A DNA stretch of 64,000 bases, taken from contig CAKULE010000003.1 in assembly GCA_934667095.1 (NCBI GenBank), positions 1 through 64,000 on the forward strand. The letters run 5' to 3'. Source of the DNA: an uncultured Oscillospiraceae bacterium. Lineage in GTDB: Bacteria; Bacillota; Clostridia; Oscillospirales; Oscillospiraceae. Made by a program: the position numbers and the translations under genes. Below are positions 53,897 through 61,779 of this stretch, in pieces. Below the pieces are notes generated by a model that was given only the letters and a program-made list of their open reading frames with translations, searched no databases and was not told the origin of the DNA. Position 1 is the first letter of the stretch. Each line of letters starts with the position of its first letter.

Positions 53897-53937
53897 GAAA
53901 AAAGTGCCCGGGACAGGTGAAAATGTGTCAATCGCCG

Positions 53938-53967
53938 AAAAACGCCCCGCCGGACGGCCGGCGGGGC
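53938..53967 (-). terminator. Terminator after the zinc-ribbon membrane protein gene
   Basis: A 10-bp GC stem GCCCCGCCGG / CCGGCGGGGC with an ACGG loop and a GTTTTTC tail on the minus strand. Confidence 0.88.
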
Positions 53968-53975
53968 GCGGTGGG

Positions 53976-54371
53976 TCAGCTTTTTTCCTCAAAGGTCGCA
54001 CCGCAGGAGCGGCAGTGGACCGTGATGCGCCCCTTGCCCCGGGGCACCCGCATCTGCTGTCCGCAGCAGGGGCAGCGGAAATAGCGGTGGTTCCGGTCCT
54101 TCATACGGGTTCGGGTATCCCGGAAGAAGCGGCGGACGGGCTGGGCGATCTGCAGGAACTTCTGGTTCTCCGCCCGGCGGCGGTCCAGCTGGCGGGAGAA
54201 GCAGCGCAGGAAGCTGATGATCAGGAACACCAGCGCGATCCAATAGAACAGGGCCAGCTGGGTGATCCACTCCACGATGATGAGCGCCAGATAGATGATC
54301 AGCAGAAACAGATTCAACTGGTCAGTGCCGTAACGCCCCGTCATGATCCGGGTCAAAAAGCTCCGTACCAC
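53976..54371 (-). CDS. Small membrane protein with a C-terminal zinc ribbon
   Basis: A 131-residue protein with two closely spaced hydrophobic segments (residues about 20-58: LNLFLLIIYLALIIVEWI and LALFYWIALVFLIISFL). A basic linker and a four-Cys zinc ribbon follow (CPCCGQQMRVPRGKGRITVH, then CRSCG). The ribbon faces the cytoplasm if the positive linker is inside. The function is unknown; the ribbon resembles zinc-ribbon domains found in many small Firmicute membrane proteins. The start is GTG at 54371 with AAGGAGG about 9 nt upstream. It is a single-gene unit divergent from the dCMP deaminase gene. Confidence 0.82.
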   Translation of the reverse strand: MVRSFLTRIMTGRYGTDQLNLFLLIIYLALIIVEWITQLALFYWIALVFLIISFLRCFSRQLDRRRAENQKFLQIAQPVRRFFRDTRTRMKDRNHRYFRCPCCGQQMRVPRGKGRITVHCRSCGATFEEKS

Positions 54372-54467
54372 AGGCGCTCACCTCCTTTTTGTTACGATGC
54401 TCTTATGATAATCCACAAAAATGTCCCAGTCAATGGGGCAAGCGTAAACATTGTGTGAATTTGCAAG

Positions 54468-54496
54468 TTGCGAAGCCCCCGAAATCCTGCTATACT
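54468..54496 (+). promoter_or_regulatory. Promoter of the dCMP deaminase-mnmE unit
   Basis: TTGCGA (54468-54473), 17 bp, TATACT (54491-54496) with an extended TGC. The leader is about 23 nt. Confidence 0.75.
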
Positions 54497-54525
54497 CAAG
54501 CCACTAATTAAGGAGGGTTCCCTCT

Positions 54526-55011
54526 ATGGTCAGGATCGACAAAGCAAATTACTATCTGGACATCGCCAGCACCGTGCTGGAGCGGTCCACCTGCCTGCGG
54601 AAGTGCTACGGCGCCATCATCGTCAACAACGACGAGATCATCTCCAGCGGGTACAACGGCGCGCCCCGGGGACGGAAAAACTGCGGTGACCTCGGCTTCT
54701 GCACCCGGGAGGAGCTGAACATCCCCTCCGGGGAGCGGTACGAGCTGTGCCGCTCCGTCCATGCGGAGGCCAATGCCATCATCTCCGCCTCCCGGCGGGA
54801 CATGCTGGGGGCCACCCTGTACATGGCCTGCCGGGACCCCCGCACCGGGGCCCTCGTCCCCGGGTCCACCTCCTGCTCCATGTGCCGGCGGCAGATCATC
54901 AACGCCGGCATCCGGAAGGTGATCATCCGGGACACTGACACGGAATACCGGGTGGTGGACGTGGAACGGGACTGGATCGAGGAGGACGACTCCCTCCCCA
55001 AGCCCCTGTGA
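54526..55011 (+). CDS. dCMP deaminase family protein (ComEB type)
   Basis: A 161-residue zinc enzyme that deaminates dCMP to dUMP for thymidylate synthesis. The catalytic motif is HAEANAI near residue 79, and the zinc cysteines are in STSCSMCRRQI near residues 119-122. The CGDLGFCTREELN insert is typical of the dCMP deaminase branch. AGGAGGG lies 8-9 nt before the ATG. Its stop lies 8 bp before the mnmE start, so the two are co-transcribed. Confidence 0.93.
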   Translation: MVRIDKANYYLDIASTVLERSTCLRKCYGAIIVNNDEIISSGYNGAPRGRKNCGDLGFCTREELNIPSGERYELCRSVHAEANAIISASRRDMLGATLYMACRDPRTGALVPGSTSCSMCRRQIINAGIRKVIIRDTDTEYRVVDVERDWIEEDDSLPKPL

Positions 55012-55019
55012 GGCCCGCC

Positions 55020-56408
55020 ATGATCGACACCATCGCCGCCATCGCCACCCCCGCCGTCCCCTGCGCCATCGGCATTCTGCGCCTGTCCGGGCCGGAGGCC
55101 ATCGCCGCGGCGGACGCGGTCTTCACCCCTTTTCACGGCGCTCCCATGGCCCAGCGGCCTGACCGGCAGCTGGTCTACGGCGCCCTCCGCGACCGGGACG
55201 GCGCGGTCATCGACCACTGCCTCGCCACCGTCTCCCGGGCGCCCCACAGCTACACCGGGGAGGACACGGCGGAGCTGCAGTGCCACGGCTCTCCAGCGGC
55301 GCTGGTGCTGGGACTGGAGGCGCTGTTCGCCGCCGGGGCCCGACAAGCCGGGGCGGGGGAGTTCACCCGCCGGGCCTTTCTCAACGGCAGGCTGGACCTC
55401 ACCCGCACCGAGGCCGTGGCCGATCTCATCCACGCCCAGACCCCCGCCGCCGTCTATCAGGCCGCCGGGCAGCTGGGGGGCGCGCTGGCGGAGGTCATCG
55501 GCGGGGTGTACGATTCCCTCACCGGCCTGATGGCCCACTTCCACGCGGTGCTGGACTACCCGGACGAGGACATTGAGCCTTTTGAGGCCGCGGAGATCGC
55601 CGCCGCCCTCACCGACGCCGGCCGCCGGCTGGACGCGCTGGCGGCCACCTACCGCCGGGGCCGGGGCCTGGTGGACGGGGTGCCCTGCGCCCTCATCGGC
55701 CGGCCCAACGCCGGCAAATCCACCCTGTTCAACGCCCTGCTGGGCTATGACCGGGCCATCGTCACCCCCATCCCCGGCACCACCCGGGACACGGTGGAGG
55801 AGCGGCTCACCCTGGGCGGCACCCTGCTGAGGCTCACCGACACCGCCGGCCTGCGGGACACGGCGGACCCGGTGGAGCGGCTGGGGGTGGAGCGCAGCCG
55901 GGCCGCCGCCGACGGGGCCGAGCTGGTGCTGGCCCTGGCGGACGGCTCCGCCCCCATGACGGCGGAGGACCGGGAGGTCCTGGCCCGGGCGGCCAGATGC
56001 GAGAAGTGGATCGCCGTGTTCACCAAACAGGATCTGGGCGGTCCCGGCCCAGAGCGACCCCTCCTGGGGCCGGAAGGTCAGGTGCTCACCCCCTCTGCCG
56101 TGGTCTGGCTGTCTGCCGCTGGGGGAGAGGGGCTGGACGAGCTGGAGGCTGCCGTTGCGGCCCTGTTCCCCGCGGACAGCGGGGCGCGGCCCGGGGCCCT
56201 GCTCACCACCGCCTTTCAGGCGGACTGCGCCCGCCGGGCCCGGGGATCGGTAGACCGGGCGGCGGCCGCCCTCACCGCCGGCCTGTCGCCCGACGCGGTG
56301 CTCACCGACGTGGAGGACGCCCTGGAAATTCTGGGCGAACTCACCGGCCGCACCGTGCGGGAGGACGTCACCGCCCGCATTTTCGAGCGGTTCTGCGTGG
56401 GAAAATAG
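55020..56408 (+). CDS. mnmE: tRNA modification GTPase MnmE
   Basis: A 462-residue GTPase that, with MnmG, installs the carboxymethylaminomethyl group at U34 of certain tRNAs. The N-terminal folate-binding domain begins at MIDTIAAIATPAVPCAIGIL. The G domain has G1 GRPNAGKST, G2/G3 PGTTRDT and DTAGLRDT, and G4 as TKQD instead of NKxD. The C-terminal CVGK corresponds to the invariant C(I/L/V)GK. The start at 55020 follows the dCMP deaminase stop by 8 bp with GAGG upstream. The usual jag-mnmE-mnmG context near oriC is missing. MnmA, which acts on the same base, is at 61776-62798. Confidence 0.95.
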   Translation: MIDTIAAIATPAVPCAIGILRLSGPEAIAAADAVFTPFHGAPMAQRPDRQLVYGALRDRDGAVIDHCLATVSRAPHSYTGEDTAELQCHGSPAALVLGLEALFAAGARQAGAGEFTRRAFLNGRLDLTRTEAVADLIHAQTPAAVYQAAGQLGGALAEVIGGVYDSLTGLMAHFHAVLDYPDEDIEPFEAAEIAAALTDAGRRLDALAATYRRGRGLVDGVPCALIGRPNAGKSTLFNALLGYDRAIVTPIPGTTRDTVEERLTLGGTLLRLTDTAGLRDTADPVERLGVERSRAAADGAELVLALADGSAPMTAEDREVLARAARCEKWIAVFTKQDLGGPGPERPLLGPEGQVLTPSAVVWLSAAGGEGLDELEAAVAALFPADSGARPGALLTTAFQADCARRARGSVDRAAAALTAGLSPDAVLTDVEDALEILGELTGRTVREDVTARIFERFCVGK

Positions 56409-56440
56409 CGAGATCGCGCCATTGAAATGAGGGAGAAGCC

Positions 56441-56995
56441 ATGACCATCCACGATCCCGGCGCGGAACTCCGCGGAGCCTTTGACCGCTACCGGGCGGAG
56501 CGCGGCCTGGAGACGGCCCTGTCCTTTGAGATGCCGCCGGGCTTTGAATCGGCCAGCGGGATGTTCGACCCGGAGTCGAACACGGTGTTCTTCAATGCGG
56601 CCCTGTTGGCGGATGCCCCGGCGGAGGAGCAGCTGTTCTATCTCCTCCATGAACTGCGTCACGCCGAGCAGTACCTCCGCCCGGAGCGGTTCGGCCCCGC
56701 CGTCGCCGAGAGCATGGATCACGTCATCCAGTACGATGGACTCTGCTTCAAGCGGGTGGACGGGGCCTGGCGGGAGTGCCGCCTGCCGGAGCAGGAGGAG
56801 GGGTTTGCGGCCCTCTATCTGGGGCAGCCCCACGAACTGGACGCCAACCGCTTTGCCCTCCGGGCGGCGGAGGCGGCCTTCGGCCCCACGGAGCGGCTGG
56901 GTCAGCTGCGGGATCTCTGGATCCCCGCCCTGCCCCCCGCCCCGGAACGCTACCGGGAGATCTACCGCTGGATCGACCGGGCCGCGGAGCCGTGA
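56441..56995 (+). CDS. Putative zincin-like metallopeptidase of unknown function
   Basis: A 184-residue protein with an HExxH-type motif in LLHELRHAEQYLRPE (about residues 69-83) and a possible third ligand in PHELDANRFALRAAE about 60 residues later, a gluzincin-like arrangement. No signal peptide or membrane segment is seen, so it would be cytoplasmic. The pattern H-E-L-R-H-A-x-Q recurs in uncharacterised bacterial putative metallopeptidase families; I do not assign one. GAGGGAG lies about 6 nt before the ATG. It follows mnmE by 32 bp and ends at a terminator. Confidence 0.65.
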   Translation: MTIHDPGAELRGAFDRYRAERGLETALSFEMPPGFESASGMFDPESNTVFFNAALLADAPAEEQLFYLLHELRHAEQYLRPERFGPAVAESMDHVIQYDGLCFKRVDGAWRECRLPEQEEGFAALYLGQPHELDANRFALRAAEAAFGPTERLGQLRDLWIPALPPAPERYREIYRWIDRAAEP

Positions 56996-57005
56996 CAGGC
57001 GAAAA

Positions 57006-57043
57006 AAGAGCCCCCGGAGCGATGCTCCGGGGGCTCTTCTTTT
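57006..57043 (+). terminator. Bidirectional terminator between the zincin-like and divIVA genes
   Basis: A 15-bp perfect stem AAGAGCCCCCGGAGC / GCTCCGGGGGCTCTT with a GAT loop and T-rich flanks on both strands. Confidence 0.92.
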
Positions 57044-57044
57044 C

Positions 57045-57689
57045 TTATTCGATCTCGTAGTCCTGGCCGAATTGCAGATCCTCGAACCGGCGGGTGGCGT
57101 CCATGTCCAGCTCCTCCGCCTCCTGCTGGGGGGCAGGGGAGGGCTCGGCGGGGGCGGGCTCCGGCTCGGTACGGTTCAGGGCGGACAGGCTGGCCTGAAT
57201 GTCGGCGGCGGGGTCGTCCTCCGGCTTCAGCTCCGGCGGGACCACCTGATCCAGCTCGTCCAGCATGGCGGCCTGCTTGGCCTGAAGGGTCCGCAGCTTG
57301 GCCACGTAGGCGGCGGTGGCCTCCCGGGCGGTCTTCAGACGGTACTCCTCTGCCCGGACCTGCTCGTGAAGCTCCTTGATGCGGGCCTCGGCAGCCCCCT
57401 CAGCGTCCTTCACCAGCGCGGACTTCTTCTCCTCGGCCTCGGCGACGATGGAATCCGCCATCCGCTGGGCCGCCAGCAGGGTCTTGCGCATGGCGTTGTC
57501 AGTGGCCCGGTACTCCTCCACCGTGTCGGACAGGACCTTCAGCTTGTTTTTCAGAATGGCGTTGTCGTTATACAGCGCCGTGTAATCCTCGGTGAGCGCA
57601 TCCAGAAAATCGTCCACCATGGCCATGTTGTAGCCGCCCAGCGTCGCCTTGGCAAAGGCGTGGCTGGCCACCTCCTGCGGAGTCATCAT
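57045..57689 (-). CDS. divIVA: DivIVA-domain cell division/polarity protein
   Basis: A 214-residue protein. The N-terminal membrane-curvature binding module is MTPQEVASHAFAKATLGGYN followed by MVDDFLDALTEDY. A long coiled coil runs from about residue 28 to 145 (heptads of Leu/Ala with Glu/Lys). A Pro/Glu-rich tail ends in DATRRFEDLQFGQDYEIE. It marks poles and septa and recruits partners. It follows sepF by 18 bp and ends the mnmA-to-divIVA operon, as in the sepF-divIVA order of many Firmicutes. Two adjacent ATGs are possible at the start. Confidence 0.92.
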   Translation of the reverse strand: MMTPQEVASHAFAKATLGGYNMAMVDDFLDALTEDYTALYNDNAILKNKLKVLSDTVEEYRATDNAMRKTLLAAQRMADSIVAEAEEKKSALVKDAEGAAEARIKELHEQVRAEEYRLKTAREATAAYVAKLRTLQAKQAAMLDELDQVVPPELKPEDDPAADIQASLSALNRTEPEPAPAEPSPAPQQEAEELDMDATRRFEDLQFGQDYEIE

Positions 57690-57707
57690 AGCAGCCGCCC
57701 CCTTTGA

Positions 57708-58181
57708 TTAAAAGTAGAGCCCGTTGTTCTCCAGCTCGTCGATCAAATCGCCCAGGATCTCCACGTTGTAGGGCGTGATGATATAAGTGGACAGGGCCAC
57801 CTTCTTGATGGTGCCCTCGTTGGCGTAGGCCACGCCGGAGAGGAAGTCGATCAGGCGGCGGGCGATGTTCTTGTCGGTCTGCTCCAGATTGAGGACCACG
57901 GTGCGCTTGTTGCGCAGGTGATCGGCGATCTCGGAGGCGTTCTCGAACCGCTCGGGCTTGACCAGCACCACCTGCAGCTGGGTGGTAGTGTGGATGTTGA
58001 CCACCTTGTTGCCACGCCGCTGCTCCATGTCGCGGCCGGTGTCCCGGCTCAGTTCCCGGGAGGCGCTCTCCCGGCCGGTGGTCTCCCGGGAGTTCACCGG
58101 GGTGAACTCCTCCTCATACTCATCGTCCTCCTCGTCCTCGTAGGGGCGGGCAAGGCGCTTCAGCTCATCAAAAAGGCCCAT
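57708..58181 (-). CDS. sepF: Cell division protein SepF
   Basis: A 157-residue FtsZ-binding membrane-anchored protein. The N-terminal amphipathic helix MGLFDELKRLARPY is followed by an acidic, low-complexity linker. The SepF core runs from about residue 70 (VVLVKPERFENASEIADHLR, TVVLNLEQTDKNIARRLIDF, SGVAYANEGTIKKV). It polymerises and tethers the Z ring to the membrane. The start at 58181 has AAGGAG about 10 nt upstream; an earlier in-frame ATG lies 60 bp upstream without a site. DivIVA follows directly; the gene upstream encodes an orphan HlyD-like protein. Confidence 0.94.
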   Translation of the reverse strand: MGLFDELKRLARPYEDEEDDEYEEEFTPVNSRETTGRESASRELSRDTGRDMEQRRGNKVVNIHTTTQLQVVLVKPERFENASEIADHLRNKRTVVLNLEQTDKNIARRLIDFLSGVAYANEGTIKKVALSTYIITPYNVEILGDLIDELENNGLYF

Positions 58182-58327
58182 ATGTATATACTCCTTCCTT
58201 CTCCGGCGGCCCGCGGAACGCAGGATGTTGGCCGGACACATCGCTACAATACTACATTTATTGCATTATGGCGTATTTTCTCTCTTATGTCAACAGCGGC
58301 CGAAGAAAATGTTGAAAATTTACGGCT

Positions 58328-59590
58328 TCAGCGGACCACCTTGCCGTCGTACACGCCGGCGGAGGAGAGGATCACCGTGTCCCCGGCCCGCAGGCGGCGG
58401 GTGGCGGTGCGGTCCGCCGCCTCCACCAGATAGTAGGTGTCCCCGGTGTAGAGGACGTTCACCGTCTGCCACTCCGCCTGAGAGCCCACCACGGTGTACA
58501 CGCCATAGGTGTTCTCCTCGTAGGTGGAGCCATCCTCCCGCTCCACGGTCTCAGTCTTGACCCGCAGGGCCTTGGCGGGGATGCGGACGCCCTCGATCCG
58601 CTGTGCGGTCAGGTCCACGCTCTGCACCCGCAGCAAGGTGGTGTCCGCCAGATGGTCCCGGGTGGAGAGGATGGCCAGCGTCTGGTCCGCCCCCACCTCC
58701 AGGCGCTCCAGCTTCATGGTCACGTCGCCGTAGTAATCGTGGGAGAAGGTGACGGTGTAGCTGCGGCCCTCGGTGAGGCCCAGCTCATTGCCGCCGGGCA
58801 GCAGCGCCGCCAGATACCACGTGGAACCGGTGATGAGCTTGCCCACGGCCTCCGGCCGGGCGGGGGCCATGCGGTCCATCAGGGCGGCCAGCTGCTCCGC
58901 CGTCAGGGAGGACAGCATGTCCGGGGTGATGAGGCTCTCATAGCCGTCGGGCTCGCCGGAGAACACCCCCGCCGCCGGGGCCCGCACCGTGCGGGACACC
59001 TGACTGAGGGTGCGGTTCAGGGCGGCCAGCTGGCTCTGCTTGTCCGCGATAAGTCCGGAGAGCTGGTCGGCAGCGCCCAGATCGCCGTAGGTGTAGTCCC
59101 GGCGGAACACTGCGGTGCGCAGCTCCAGCGCCGCGTCGTTCAGGCCGGACAGGTCTCCCTTGGCGCACAGCGCCCGCAGGGAGACCATGGAGGAGACCAC
59201 CTGCTCGTCCAGCCGGGAGGTATCCACCGTCTGGGTGCCGGTGTCCAGCGCATACTGCAGCTGCTCGATCTCCGCCGTGAGGCTGCGGATGGTGGAGACG
59301 GTGTTCAGCGCGGAGGGGTCGGAGTAGATCAGGGCCACGGTATCCCCCGCAGCGGCCTTTTCTCCCTCGTCCAGAGCGAGGTCCACATAGCTGCCGCCGG
59401 CCTCCAGCAGGCGCTCCTGCCGGACGAGGATGCCGTTGGCCTCCACCCCCACGTCCACAGAGTAGGCGTAGGCGATGGTGGTAGCCAGATCATCCCGCAT
59501 CCCCAGCAGGAAGTACAGGCCCAGATAGAGCAGGACGCCGACGCACAGAACGGCGACCATGATCTTGGTTGCGAGGGTACTCTCTTTCAT
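58328..59590 (-). CDS. HlyD-like membrane fusion (periplasmic adaptor-like) protein, orphan
   Basis: A 420-residue protein with a short cytoplasmic N-terminus, one membrane helix (IMVAVLCVGVLLYLGLYFLL, residues 10-29) and a large outside part. A lipoyl/barrel-sandwich-like half-motif (ILVRQERLLEAGGSYVDLAL, then DEGEKAAAGDTVALIYSD) precedes a coiled-coil hairpin of about 90 residues. The second half-motif is SRTVRAPAAGVFSGEPDGYE, and C-terminal beta domains end the protein. This is adaptor architecture, but no exporter ATPase or MFS gene is adjacent. Its place between hfq and sepF-divIVA suggests a link to division or envelope assembly (inference). AAAGGAG precedes the ATG. Confidence 0.8.
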   Translation of the reverse strand: MKESTLATKIMVAVLCVGVLLYLGLYFLLGMRDDLATTIAYAYSVDVGVEANGILVRQERLLEAGGSYVDLALDEGEKAAAGDTVALIYSDPSALNTVSTIRSLTAEIEQLQYALDTGTQTVDTSRLDEQVVSSMVSLRALCAKGDLSGLNDAALELRTAVFRRDYTYGDLGAADQLSGLIADKQSQLAALNRTLSQVSRTVRAPAAGVFSGEPDGYESLITPDMLSSLTAEQLAALMDRMAPARPEAVGKLITGSTWYLAALLPGGNELGLTEGRSYTVTFSHDYYGDVTMKLERLEVGADQTLAILSTRDHLADTTLLRVQSVDLTAQRIEGVRIPAKALRVKTETVEREDGSTYEENTYGVYTVVGSQAEWQTVNVLYTGDTYYLVEAADRTATRRLRAGDTVILSSAGVYDGKVVR

Positions 59591-59646
59591 GCGTGGGGCT
59601 CCTTTCTCTATCTATGGGCAGGGGAGGCCGGGAAAGCCCGGCGGCC

Positions 59647-59886
59647 TTACTCCAGCTCCAACGCCCGCTCGGGCGCGATGGTGGAGATGGCGTGCTTGTA
59701 GATGATCTGCTGCTTTCCGTCCGACGTGACCACCACCACATAGGGATCGTAGGCGGTGATGACGCCCCGGAGCTGATAGCCGTTCATCAGGAACAGGGTG
59801 ACCCGGGCGGCGGTCCGCCGGGCGGAGGCCAGAAAGGCATCCTGAATGTTGGTCTGCTTGGTTACGGCAACTGCGGTAAAGCTCAT
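59647..59886 (-). CDS. hfq: RNA chaperone Hfq
   Basis: A 79-residue Sm-like protein forming hexamers that bind small RNAs and mRNAs. Sm1 is seen in VTLFLMNGYQLRGVITAYDPYVVVV and Sm2 in QQIIYKHAISTI, with the YKHA motif (usual YKH). The N-terminal helix is TNIQDAFLASARR. The C-terminal tail is very short, as is typical of Gram-positive Hfq. AAAGGAG lies 8-9 nt before the ATG. It follows miaA by 50 bp, the conserved miaA-hfq order found in many bacteria. Confidence 0.95.
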   Translation of the reverse strand: MSFTAVAVTKQTNIQDAFLASARRTAARVTLFLMNGYQLRGVITAYDPYVVVVTSDGKQQIIYKHAISTIAPERALELE

Positions 59887-59936
59887 GTATACGCACTCCT
59901 TTTCTATTTCCGGACAGAGTCCGCCCGGGAGTGCCG

Positions 59937-60881
59937 TTATTGTAAGCCACAGTGTGCCGCGGTTTCTGTCGAAAAAGCCAGCGCCTGCGAAAAATCAGGG
60001 GAACTGCCCCAGCGGAACCAGCGGACGTCCCTGTTCCGGCGGAACCACGTAAGCTGCCGCTTGGCATACTGCCGGGAGCGCAGCTTGATCTCCTCCGCGC
60101 CTTCTTCCGCCGGGCGGCCCTCCGCCAGCGCCGCCGCCAGCTCCTTATAGCCGATGGCCTGCATGGCGGTACAGCCGGGGCTGACCCCGCTGTCCAGCAG
60201 GGCGCGGACCTCCGCCTCCAGCCCGCGGTCCATCATCTCATCCACCCGGCGGTCGATGCGCTCCCGCAGATCCGCCCGGTCGGCGTAGTCCAGCCCGATG
60301 GTCAGGGCCGTGTACCGGGGCGGGAGGGCGCGGCTCTCCCGGTCGTGCTCCGTGATGGTCTTCCCCGTGGCGTACCACACCTCCAGCGCCCGGATGATGC
60401 GCTTCTCGTCGTTGGGGTGGAGGCGCCGGGCCGCCTCGGGGTCCACCCGGGCCAGCTCTTCCCGCAGGGCAGGCAGGCCCCCGGCCTTTGCCCGGGCCTG
60501 AAGGGACTCCCGCAGGCCGGTGTCCGCCGGGAATGGGGCAAATTCCCGCCCGGCGATGAGATTGTCGATATACAGCCCGGTGCCCCCCGCCACGATGGGG
60601 AGCCTTCCCCGGGCCAGAATATCATCCACCACGGGGACGGCCTCCTGCACATAGCGGGCCACGGAGTAGTTCTCCTCCGGGTCGGCCACATCGATCATGT
60701 GGTGGGGCACGCCGGCCATCTCCTCCACCGTGGGCTTGGCGGTGCCGATGTCCATGCGGCGGTAGACCTGCATGGAGTCCGCGCTGACCACCTCGCCGTT
60801 CAGGGCCTGGGCCAGCGCCACGGCCAGCGCCGTCTTGCCCGAGGCGGTAGGCCCGCAGATAACGATGAGGTCAGGCTTCAT
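59937..60881 (-). CDS. miaA: tRNA dimethylallyltransferase MiaA
   Basis: A 314-residue enzyme that transfers the dimethylallyl group to A37 of tRNAs reading U-starting codons. It shows P-loop GPTASGKT at residues 10-17, DSMQVYRRMDIGTAKPT, VAGGTGLYI and the C-terminal QYAKRQLTWFRRN motif. The product is the substrate for MiaB (6275-7687). Its start overlaps the MBL hydrolase gene by 11 bp, so it lies inside the mnmA-MBL-miaA-hfq operon. The last 20 residues are variable. Confidence 0.95.
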   Translation of the reverse strand: MKPDLIVICGPTASGKTALAVALAQALNGEVVSADSMQVYRRMDIGTAKPTVEEMAGVPHHMIDVADPEENYSVARYVQEAVPVVDDILARGRLPIVAGGTGLYIDNLIAGREFAPFPADTGLRESLQARAKAGGLPALREELARVDPEAARRLHPNDEKRIIRALEVWYATGKTITEHDRESRALPPRYTALTIGLDYADRADLRERIDRRVDEMMDRGLEAEVRALLDSGVSPGCTAMQAIGYKELAAALAEGRPAEEGAEEIKLRSRQYAKRQLTWFRRNRDVRWFRWGSSPDFSQALAFSTETAAHCGLQ

Positions 60882-61779
60882 GGGCCCCCTCCTCCCAGTC
60901 CGGGGGGCAGTAGCGGGCCACGCCGTGCTCCGCCGTCATTTTCAGGCTGCCGTGGTCCTCCAGATAGTGCAGGTACAGGCCGAAGTTCCGCTCCAGCAGG
61001 AGGGAGTTGATGGGCTTGTCCGTGTGGAGACTGTACATGACAGATACCTTCTCCCAGAGCTCGCTGGCGGTCATGGGCTCGGTGACCTGCGCCTGCATCT
61101 CCTCCGCCCGGCGGAGGATCAGGGCCCGGGTGTGCTCCACAGCGGGGGCGATGTCCTCCCGCAGCTCCCGATGGGCCAGCAGCCACCAGTCGCAGTCCAG
61201 CTCCAGCAGACGGCCGGTGCTCTCCAGCATCCGCTCGATGCAGTAGCCATAGGGCAGCTTGGAGTTGTCGTTCAGGCCGAAGGCCGCGTCCCCCACCATG
61301 CAGACGTTGTCCGGCGTGATCACGCAGATGTGGTCCTCCGAGTGGCCGGGGGTGTGGACGATCCGGAAGGGTACGCCGCAGAACTGGAACACGCCGTCCT
61401 CCAGCGGGACGGGGCAGTCCACGGGGCAGACCATGTCCGCAAACCTGGCCCGCAGCATCCCGGGGGACATGCAGGGCAGGTAGCCCTGCAGGCTGTAAAT
61501 ATCCCGGATCAGATGGGTCTCCCCCGCGGGGGCGGCGGTGAGGCAGCCGGTCTTTTCCCGGAACCAGCCGTTGTTGATGGCGTGGTCCGTATGGATGTGG
61601 GTGACGAGGATGCCCGCCACCGTCAGGCCCTGCTCCGCCAGTGCAGCGGCGATCTCCTCCCGCTCCCAGCGCTGGCCGCTGTCCAGCAGGACGCACCGTC
61701 CGCCGTCCAGCAGGTACACGCCGATATATGCATAGCCGTCCAGATACCAGGTACGGCCCTTGATCTGTGTCAGTTTCAT
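60871..61779 (-). CDS. MBL-fold metallo-hydrolase
   Basis: A 302-residue metallo-beta-lactamase fold protein with the metal-binding signature THIHTDHAINN (H-x-H-x-D-H), followed by HTPGHSEDHI and the VGDAAFG aspartate. A C-terminal helical extension of about 90 residues carries RAEEMQAQV and the final ARYCPP, as in many MBL proteins annotated as glyoxalase-II-like. The substrate is unknown. The ATG at 61779 overlaps the mnmA stop (ATGA), and its end overlaps miaA by 11 bp, so expression is coupled to tRNA modification genes. A GTG 9 bp upstream is an alternative start. Confidence 0.88.
   Translation of the reverse strand: MKLTQIKGRTWYLDGYAYIGVYLLDGGRCVLLDSGQRWEREEIAAALAEQGLTVAGILVTHIHTDHAINNGWFREKTGCLTAAPAGETHLIRDIYSLQGYLPCMSPGMLRARFADMVCPVDCPVPLEDGVFQFCGVPFRIVHTPGHSEDHICVITPDNVCMVGDAAFGLNDNSKLPYGYCIERMLESTGRLLELDCDWWLLAHRELREDIAPAVEHTRALILRRAEEMQAQVTEPMTASELWEKVSVMYSLHTDKPINSLLLERNFGLYLHYLEDHGSLKMTAEHGVARYCPPDWEEGAHEA

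Noticed and set aside
54411..54420. DnaA box at TAATCCACA
   Set aside because: It is a single one-mismatch site with no partner box, well within chance for an intergenic AT-rich stretch.
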